Of a stretch of 14,657 bases of DNA, positions 1 to 4,877 are shown piece by piece. Source of the DNA: an uncultured Pseudomonadota bacterium (GTDB lineage Bacteria > Myxococcota_A > Polyangia > HGW-17); assembly GCA_938004375.1 (NCBI GenBank), contig CALKWH010000095.1, forward strand, positions 1-14,657, in the 5' to 3' direction. The translations under genes and the position numbers were made by a program. The notes beneath the pieces were generated by a model. That model made no database searches. It worked only from the letters and a program-made list of their open reading frames with translations, and was not told the DNA's origin. Each line of letters starts with the position of its first letter. Position 1 is the first letter of the stretch.

Positions 1-158
1 CCGACGTGTCCGACGTGTCCGACGTGTCCGACGTGTCCGACGTGTCCGACGTGTCGGACGTGTCTGACGTGTCCGACGTGTCCGACGTGTCCGACGTGTC
101 CGACGTGTCCGACAGGTCCGACAGGTCCGACGGGTCCGACAGGTCCGACAGGTCCGAT
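1..158. repeat. 9-bp tandem minisatellite beside dnaA
   Basis: Head-to-tail 9-bp units fill the left edge. From base 6 to 113 there are twelve units of GTGTCCGAC, two of them variants (GTGTCGGAC at 51-59 and GTGTCTGAC at 60-68). From 114 to 158 there are five units of a second type, AGGTCCGAC, one with G in first position (132-140) and the last ending in T. There are no spacers, so it is not CRISPR. The last base overlaps the dnaA stop codon. Because 9 is a multiple of 3, a plus-strand frame reads as a Ser-Asp-Val polymer, which I regard as a by-product of the repeat. The array runs off the start of the window, so its true copy number is unknown and the assembly probably broke here. Confidence 0.95.
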
Positions 159-1450
159 TATTTCAGGTTCTTTTCGATTTCGTCGAGCTCGAGGGAGAGT
201 TGGCGATCGGTGCGCCGCAGTTTTTCGATGCGCTGGCACGCGCTGATCACGCTGGAGTGGCTCTTGCGGCCGAAGTACTCACCGATCACGGGGTAGCTCG
301 AGCGGCTCAACTTTTTGGCCAGGTACATGGCCATCTGGCGGGGGCGCGCCACGCGGAGGGAGCGGTCCCGGCCGGCCAGTTCCTGCGGGGCCAGGTGGTA
401 ATGTTCGCACACCAGCCGTTCGATCTCGGACAGGGTCATGGGGGTGGGGTCGTCCCCGGTGCGCGCGAGCTCCTCCTGGACCTCGCGCAGGCCCACCGGG
501 CGGCCGTAGATCTCGGCCTGGGCCCAGAGCCGGGTCAACACGCCCTCGAAGGCGCGCACGCTCGAGAACGGATGGACCACCAGGCGCTCCACCACCGCGG
601 CCGGAAGCATGCCCGCCTGACGCCCCCAGACCTCGATCAGGCGCCGGCGCGTCGACTCGGAGGGTGGCGCCAGCTCCACGATCAGCCCCCAGGTGAGACG
701 CGACACCAGCGCCTCCATCATGCCCGAGATCTCACCGGGGACACGATCCGCCGACAGCGCGATCTGGGCGCCCGAGTCGAACAGCACGTTGAAGATGTTC
801 GTGAAGGTCTCCTGCGTGCGATCCTTGCCCTCGAGCACCTGGACGTCATCGATGCACAGGAGGTCCAGACCCCGAAAGCGCTGGTAGAAGGACTCGTACG
901 CGCTCTTCTGCACCGCGGCGAAGTACTGGTTGAGGAACTCGAAGCCCCGCAGCAGCAGGACCTTCTTCCCGCGCCGCTCATAGGCTGCGGCCAGGGTCTG
1001 CAGATAGAGGGACTTGCCCACGCCGGTGCGCCCGTGGACGTAGAGCGGGCTGTAGCGGCCGGGGAAGGCTACGGCCTGCCGCAGGGCCTGCCAGGCGAAG
1101 GTGTTCTCGGGACCCTCGACCACCTCCTCGGACAGCCGGAGCTGGGCGGGTATGGGCACCTCGGACGCCGGACGGACGGGCGCGGGCGCGGCGGCGGGGA
1201 CCGGCGCCGTCCCGGTCGAGAGCACCACGCGCACGGCGACCTCACGCCCCGAGAGGCGCGTGGCCAATTCCCGGATGCGCGCCTCGTGGTTCGCCCGCAC
1301 CTGCTCGAGCACGAACTCGTTGGCGCAGGTCAGCACCAGTTCGTCCGGACCGCCCGACGGCACGAGCCCGTCGAGAAACAGGCTGCGGTGCAGCGGCAGG
1401 ACTTCCTGCTCCAGAATCGAAGAGATCTGATGCCACAAAACGGTGTTCAT
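158..1450 (-). CDS. dnaA: chromosomal replication initiator protein DnaA
   Basis: DnaA binds origin boxes, oligomerises with ATP and opens the replication origin. The 430-residue product has the family layout. Domain I is residues 1-80. A short Ala/Pro linker (81-103) serves as domain II. The AAA+ domain starts near 108 with Walker A GRTGVGKS (140-147), Walker B LLCIDDVQ (197-204), a sensor-1 stretch ALSADR (231-236) and SRLTWG with the probable arginine finger R251. Domain IV is about 338-430 and contains ARPRQMAMYLAKKL. The recognition loop reads GRKSHSSV (394-401) where the usual form is GGRDHTTV, so several predicted DNA-contact residues differ. The ATG start gives a normal N-terminus, but I see no good Shine-Dalgarno upstream (ACGAACCTGAAC before ATG). 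dnaN is not seen because the contig ends just downstream. A divergent or second DnaA copy is possible; Hda is unlikely because domains I and IV are present. Confidence 0.96.
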   Translation of the reverse strand: MNTVLWHQISSILEQEVLPLHRSLFLDGLVPSGGPDELVLTCANEFVLEQVRANHEARIRELATRLSGREVAVRVVLSTGTAPVPAAAPAPVRPASEVPIPAQLRLSEEVVEGPENTFAWQALRQAVAFPGRYSPLYVHGRTGVGKSLYLQTLAAAYERRGKKVLLLRGFEFLNQYFAAVQKSAYESFYQRFRGLDLLCIDDVQVLEGKDRTQETFTNIFNVLFDSGAQIALSADRVPGEISGMMEALVSRLTWGLIVELAPPSESTRRRLIEVWGRQAGMLPAAVVERLVVHPFSSVRAFEGVLTRLWAQAEIYGRPVGLREVQEELARTGDDPTPMTLSEIERLVCEHYHLAPQELAGRDRSLRVARPRQMAMYLAKKLSRSSYPVIGEYFGRKSHSSVISACQRIEKLRRTDRQLSLELDEIEKNLK

Positions 1451-1574
1451 GTTCAGGTTCGTACGTCGCGATTGACCCGGAGGGCCTCGGGACGTTCCGA
1501 GTTAACCCGTTTGCCCCCCCGATGGCAAGGACCGGCGGATATTTCGATCCGGCACCCCGGAAAAACGCTTGAGG

Positions 1575-1607
1575 AGTATACAGGGTCAGGGCGCAATGCA
1601 TAGTCAA
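1575..1607 (-). promoter_or_regulatory. tentative dnaA promoter
   Basis: On the minus strand, TTGACT (1607-1602) is followed by TATACT (1580-1575). Both hexamers are close to sigma-70 consensus, but the 21-bp spacer is longer than the usual 16-18, so only the -10 may be real. It lies about 125 bp upstream of the dnaA start. The resulting leader would contain a weak inverted repeat around 1532-1552 (CCGG/GGAT pairing with ATCCGG). Confidence 0.3.
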
Positions 1608-1680
1608 AAAGCCGTTTCGCCGACTTCTCACCACACGTAACCCCATGAAATCTTTCGCATATTTCGACAACCAAGATTAT

Positions 1681-1709
1681 TTGCGATGTTTCGGTCCTTG
1701 GGATATGAA
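1681..1709 (+). promoter_or_regulatory. candidate sigma-70 promoter for the Cys-rich gene
   Basis: TTGCGA (1681-1686) and TATGAA (1704-1709) are separated by an ideal 17 bp. They lie in the AT-rich part of the intergenic region, about 80 bp upstream of the next start codon. This could drive the Cys-rich gene and perhaps genes beyond it. It is a visual consensus match only. Confidence 0.4.
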
Positions 1710-1780
1710 GAAAACCGAAGAGGCATCCGTCTTTTTCGCCGGTCTGCCGGGTTCGTGACCGGATCGGGAGAGGGATGGTT

Positions 1781-1786
1781 GGAGGT
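1781..1786 (+). promoter_or_regulatory. ribosome binding site deciding the start at 1790
   Basis: GGAGGT lies three bases before the ATG at 1790. This strong site, together with the hydrophobic signal sequence that begins exactly there, favours 1790 over the in-frame ATG at 1775, which would add five residues and has no comparable site. Confidence 0.75.
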
Positions 1787-1789
1787 CTC

Positions 1790-3958
1790 ATGAAATATTT
1801 TTTTCGTCCTGTGGTGATCTTTGCGTTCCTGTTGAACCTTCACCTGCCGTCGGCCTTCGCGCGCCCAAAGGGGCCTTGTCCCACAGGCGCCGCGCGTGAC
1901 AAGGCCGGGGTCTGCCACTGCCCCAAGGGCCAGCGCCTGCAGGCCCACCCCAAGGGCGGCTACTGCGTGCCGGTGTCCTGCGCGCAGGGCCAGTTCCGCG
2001 GCAGCGACGGGCGCTGCTACTGCCCCGCGGGCACCGCCGTCCTGCCCGGCGCGACCACCTGCGTGCCCAAGGCCTGCGCGGCCGATCAGATCCGCGCCAA
2101 GGATCAGACCTGCAAGCCCCGCTGCCCCGCCACCGCCAGGTGGAGCGCGAAGGCCGGCGCCTGCGTGCCCCTGAAATGCCCGGCCAACCAGTTCCGCGAG
2201 CTGGCCACCGACACCTGCGTCTCCCGCTGCCCCAAGGGCACCGTGGCCGACGCCAAGCGCCACTGCGTGTCCTCCGAGAGCTGCCCGAAGGGCGCGGTGC
2301 GCGGCCCCGACGGGCTGTGCGCCTGCCGCCCCGGCATGGAACTGAAGGACGGCCAGTGCCAGCTCAAGGACTGCGGCGAGGAGGCCTACCTGGCCTCGGA
2401 TCTCAAGTGCTACCCGTGCGAGGAGGGCCAGTGGCGCCCCGCCGGCACCCTGACCTGCGTGCCGCGTACCTGCGATTCCCAGAAGCGCTGGAACTCCTCC
2501 ACGAAGCAGTGCGAGTGGATCCCCTGCCCGGCGGGCCTCGTGCGCCCCATGGACAAGGACTACTGCGTCGAGCTCCAGTGCCCGGCCGGCACCCAGCGCG
2601 ACGGCGTGACCCAGAAGTGCATGGCCATCACCTGCGCCCACCCGCTGCGCCTGTCCAAGGACCAGAAGCGCTGCGTGCAGAAGGTCTGCCCCCGCGGAAT
2701 CGCGCGGGATCCGAACACCGACGAGTGCGCGTTCCCGCCCTGCCCCGCCGGCCAAATCCGCCCCGTGGGCCGGCTCCAATGCGTGCCGATCTCGTGCCCC
2801 ACCGGCGCGGTGCGCGACACCCTGGGCAACTGCGTGTGCCCGGTGGATCAGATGATGAACCCGGCCGGCGCCCGCTGCGTCCCGCAGACCTGCCCGCTGC
2901 ACCACGAGCGCGACGCCGAGCACAACTGCGCGCCCTGCGGCGAGGGACTCTTCCGCCCGGCCGTGGCCCCAGCCTGCGTCGCCAAGGTCTGCCCCGCCGG
3001 CGCGGTGCGCGACTCGAAGACCCACGCCTGCGCCTGTCCCGCTGGCACCGCGCTAGGCCCCAACGGCCGTCACTGCGCGCCGGTCACCTGCCCCGAGGGC
3101 CACGAGAAGCATCCCGAGTCCGGTCTGTGCCGCTGCAAGGCCGACTTCTTCAAGCCCGACGGCCTGGCCTACTGCGTCCCCGTGGACTGCGGCACCACGG
3201 CCTTTCGCGACGGGGAGATGCGCTGCCAGCCGTGCCCGTCGGGCAAGGTCCGCCCCGAGGGCTCCCTGGTGTGCGTATGGCAGCCTTGCCCCAAGGGTCA
3301 GAGCCGCGGCGCCGACGGCCGCTGCCAGGGCCCTCTGGCCTGCCAGGATCATGAACGCCTCTCCGCCGACGGCACCCGCTGCGTGCCCAAGGCCTGCCCG
3401 GCCGACACCCGCCGAGATCCGATCTCGGACACCTGCGTCTCCCTCGCGCCTCCGCCCAAGGATCCGCCGCCGCCGAAGGATCCCCCGCCACCGGGCCCGC
3501 GAAAGGCCTGCCCCGTCGCCTACCACCACAACGCCGCAGGCGAGTGCGTCGAGGACACCTGCCCCCGCCAGAAGATCCGCGCCGCCGACGGCCGCTGCGT
3601 CCCCGGCACCTGCCCGGCCGGCTGGAAGCGCCTGCCCACGGGCGCCTGCGTCCAGGAGACCTGCCCCAAGGGCACCGCGCGCGATCCCAAGACCCAAGCC
3701 TGCCTGGCCCCGCCGGTGACCTGCCCGGCCGGCACCTTCGCCAACCCGCAGGGCCGCTGCGTCCCCGCCCCCTGCCCTGCCGCCCACGGCCGTCCCTCGG
3801 ATCGCCTGAACGTCTGCCTGCCCTTCCACAAGGACTGGACCCGCCCGTGCCCCGGCAAGCACCTGCGCGACCGCGAGGGCAAGTGCCAGCCCCCCAAGCC
3901 GCTCACCTGCCCCCCGGGCTCCCGCCGCGTCGCCAACCGCTGCTATTACGGGATATAA
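1790..3958 (+). CDS. secreted protein with 39 tandem cysteine-pair repeats
   Basis: I do not recognise a named family. The 722-residue product starts with a clear signal peptide (hydrophobic core about residues 8-20, likely cleavage after A24 in SAFA-RP). The rest is almost entirely tandem Cys modules: 78 cysteines form 39 pairs, each Cys-x(10-14)-Cys and mostly x(11-12), with a core like CPxGxxRD. Linkers are usually VPxxC or a single residue (CxC). Between about 336 and 495, short and long linkers alternate, giving a two-pair supermodule of about 33 residues repeated five times. A proline/lysine-rich hinge (553-570, PPPKDPPPP) divides 31 pairs from the last eight. The even cysteine count and regular spacing suggest an exported, heavily disulfide-bonded rod or fibre, perhaps in the envelope or matrix; that is inference. 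There is no sorting signal or transmembrane anchor at the C-terminus, which ends CYYGI. The next gene starts 88 bp downstream with no clear terminator between. Confidence 0.9.
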   Translation: MKYFFRPVVIFAFLLNLHLPSAFARPKGPCPTGAARDKAGVCHCPKGQRLQAHPKGGYCVPVSCAQGQFRGSDGRCYCPAGTAVLPGATTCVPKACAADQIRAKDQTCKPRCPATARWSAKAGACVPLKCPANQFRELATDTCVSRCPKGTVADAKRHCVSSESCPKGAVRGPDGLCACRPGMELKDGQCQLKDCGEEAYLASDLKCYPCEEGQWRPAGTLTCVPRTCDSQKRWNSSTKQCEWIPCPAGLVRPMDKDYCVELQCPAGTQRDGVTQKCMAITCAHPLRLSKDQKRCVQKVCPRGIARDPNTDECAFPPCPAGQIRPVGRLQCVPISCPTGAVRDTLGNCVCPVDQMMNPAGARCVPQTCPLHHERDAEHNCAPCGEGLFRPAVAPACVAKVCPAGAVRDSKTHACACPAGTALGPNGRHCAPVTCPEGHEKHPESGLCRCKADFFKPDGLAYCVPVDCGTTAFRDGEMRCQPCPSGKVRPEGSLVCVWQPCPKGQSRGADGRCQGPLACQDHERLSADGTRCVPKACPADTRRDPISDTCVSLAPPPKDPPPPKDPPPPGPRKACPVAYHHNAAGECVEDTCPRQKIRAADGRCVPGTCPAGWKRLPTGACVQETCPKGTARDPKTQACLAPPVTCPAGTFANPQGRCVPAPCPAAHGRPSDRLNVCLPFHKDWTRPCPGKHLRDREGKCQPPKPLTCPPGSRRVANRCYYGI

Positions 3959-4046
3959 AAGAATCTGGTATTGGGCGCGGCCCTTGTGATAGGATACGGG
4001 CCGCTCTGAGAGCGACCGAGACCATCCGTCCGGCACAAGGGTCTTC

Positions 4047-4877
4047 ATGAACCTGTGGTTCCTCATCCTGACAATCCTGCTCACCCCTCCCTCGCCGCCG
4101 CAGACCGCCGACGGCCAGGACGTGGACGGCGAGTGGGCCCAGGGGCGGCACCTGGTGCTCACCTTCGACGACGGCCCGAACTGGGAGACCACGCCGGTGC
4201 TGCTCGACTACCTCGACGACCTGGGCGTGAAGGCGGTCTTCTTCGTCAATGGACGGCGCTTCACGGGCACCTTGCCCCTCACGCAGAAGAACCGGGCCGT
4301 CCTCGAGGAGACCCACCGCCGCGGCCACGTCATCGGCAACCACACCCAGACGCACCCCATGATGGCCCAGATCCCCGCCGAGACGCAGCGCAAGGAGATC
4401 GAGAAGACCCACGCGGCGATCACCCGCGTCACGGGCGTGGCCCCCTGGCTGTACCGGCCGCCCTACGGCGGGATGACCTCGGCCTCCCGCGTCGTGCTGC
4501 GCGAACTCAAGTACACGAACGTGATGTGGAACGTCGACAGCAACGACCCGTTCCAGCGGCACGCCAACTTGTCGTTCCAGAACGTGCTGCGGGACCTCGC
4601 CCAGTTCGGTCGCGGGGTCGCGCTCTTCCACGACACCAACTCGTGGTCGGTCGAGGCCGTGCCGCGGATCATCCGCGCGGTCTACCTCGAAAACTGCCAC
4701 CGCAGCGCCCGTGGCGAGCCGGTGGTGGAGTTCTCAAATGAAATCGAAGCCTTCTGGCAGCCCCGCAGCGGCAAGGCCCCCGAGCCGCCGCTGGCGCGCC
4801 TGCAGGAGGCGGCCCGCCGCCGCGCCCGGATGAACGCCTGGTGCGACGGCCTCCGGAAAGGAACGCGTTCCCCATGA
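4047..4877 (+). CDS. polysaccharide deacetylase, NodB/CE4 family
   Basis: The enzyme should remove N-acetyl (or O-acetyl) groups from an extracytoplasmic polysaccharide such as peptidoglycan or exopolysaccharide, using a metal ion. The 276-residue product shows the NodB motifs in order: TFDDGP (39-44, catalytic base D41 and metal ligand D42), NHTQTHP (98-104, metal ligands H99 and H103), RPPYGG (137-142), WNVDSNDP (161-168) and LFHDT (193-197, H195). A hydrophobic stretch at residues 3-13 without a preceding positive charge could be a signal peptide or membrane anchor. A tail of about 60 residues follows the catalytic domain. The ribosome binding site is weak (AAGGGT before the ATG), and a small hairpin with 5-bp arms (4002-4014) lies in the 88-bp leader. 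The stop codon overlaps the next start as ATGA, implying translational coupling. The substrate cannot be told from sequence. Confidence 0.93.
   Translation: MNLWFLILTILLTPPSPPQTADGQDVDGEWAQGRHLVLTFDDGPNWETTPVLLDYLDDLGVKAVFFVNGRRFTGTLPLTQKNRAVLEETHRRGHVIGNHTQTHPMMAQIPAETQRKEIEKTHAAITRVTGVAPWLYRPPYGGMTSASRVVLRELKYTNVMWNVDSNDPFQRHANLSFQNVLRDLAQFGRGVALFHDTNSWSVEAVPRIIRAVYLENCHRSARGEPVVEFSNEIEAFWQPRSGKAPEPPLARLQEAARRRARMNAWCDGLRKGTRSP
4860..4871 (+). promoter_or_regulatory. 12-bp perfect palindrome over the next gene's ribosome binding site
   Basis: GGAACGCGTTCC is a perfect palindrome lying two bases before the ATG at 4874. The best Shine-Dalgarno candidate, AAGGA (4858-4862), overlaps its left arm. 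It could be chance, a protein-binding site, or an intermolecular or weak intramolecular pairing element that is cleared by ribosomes finishing the upstream gene. No direct evidence decides this. Confidence 0.3.

Larger units (their letters stand above)
1451..1789. other. gene-free divergent region upstream of dnaA, possible origin
   Basis: About 340 bp separate the divergent dnaA and Cys-rich genes. Roughly 1600-1740 is visibly richer in A/T than anything else in the window. I found no match, or one-mismatch match, to TTATCCACA on either strand; the closest I noticed is CTCACCACA at 1627-1635, with six of nine bases. The pentamer TTTCG occurs six times in the same orientation between 1542 and 1738, and ATATTTCGA occurs at 1539-1547 and again at 1659-1667, exactly 120 bp apart. 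Adjacency to dnaA makes an origin plausible from general bacterial organisation, but nothing here proves it. Two candidate promoters are listed separately. Confidence 0.4.

Noticed and set aside
1..158. CRISPR array
   Set aside because: The units are contiguous 9-mers with no spacers and no cas genes nearby.
6..296. Plus-strand open frame of 96 residues encoding a Ser-Asp-Val repeat
   Set aside because: It is the trinucleotide-phased reading of the 9-bp array and then runs antisense into dnaA. It has no ribosome binding site and no independent protein signal.
1627..1635. CTCACCACA as a DnaA box
   Set aside because: It matches only six of nine bases of TTATCCACA, is a single occurrence, and is no better than chance.
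1628..3025. Minus-strand 465-residue frame opposite the Cys-rich gene
   Set aside because: It is an Ala/Gly/His-rich shadow of the repeats. The plus-strand frame has a signal peptide, a strong ribosome binding site and regular cysteine spacing.
3973..3983. GGGCGCGGCCC hairpin as terminator of the Cys-rich gene
   Set aside because: It has four-base arms and no following T-tract, and the next gene starts soon after on the same strand.
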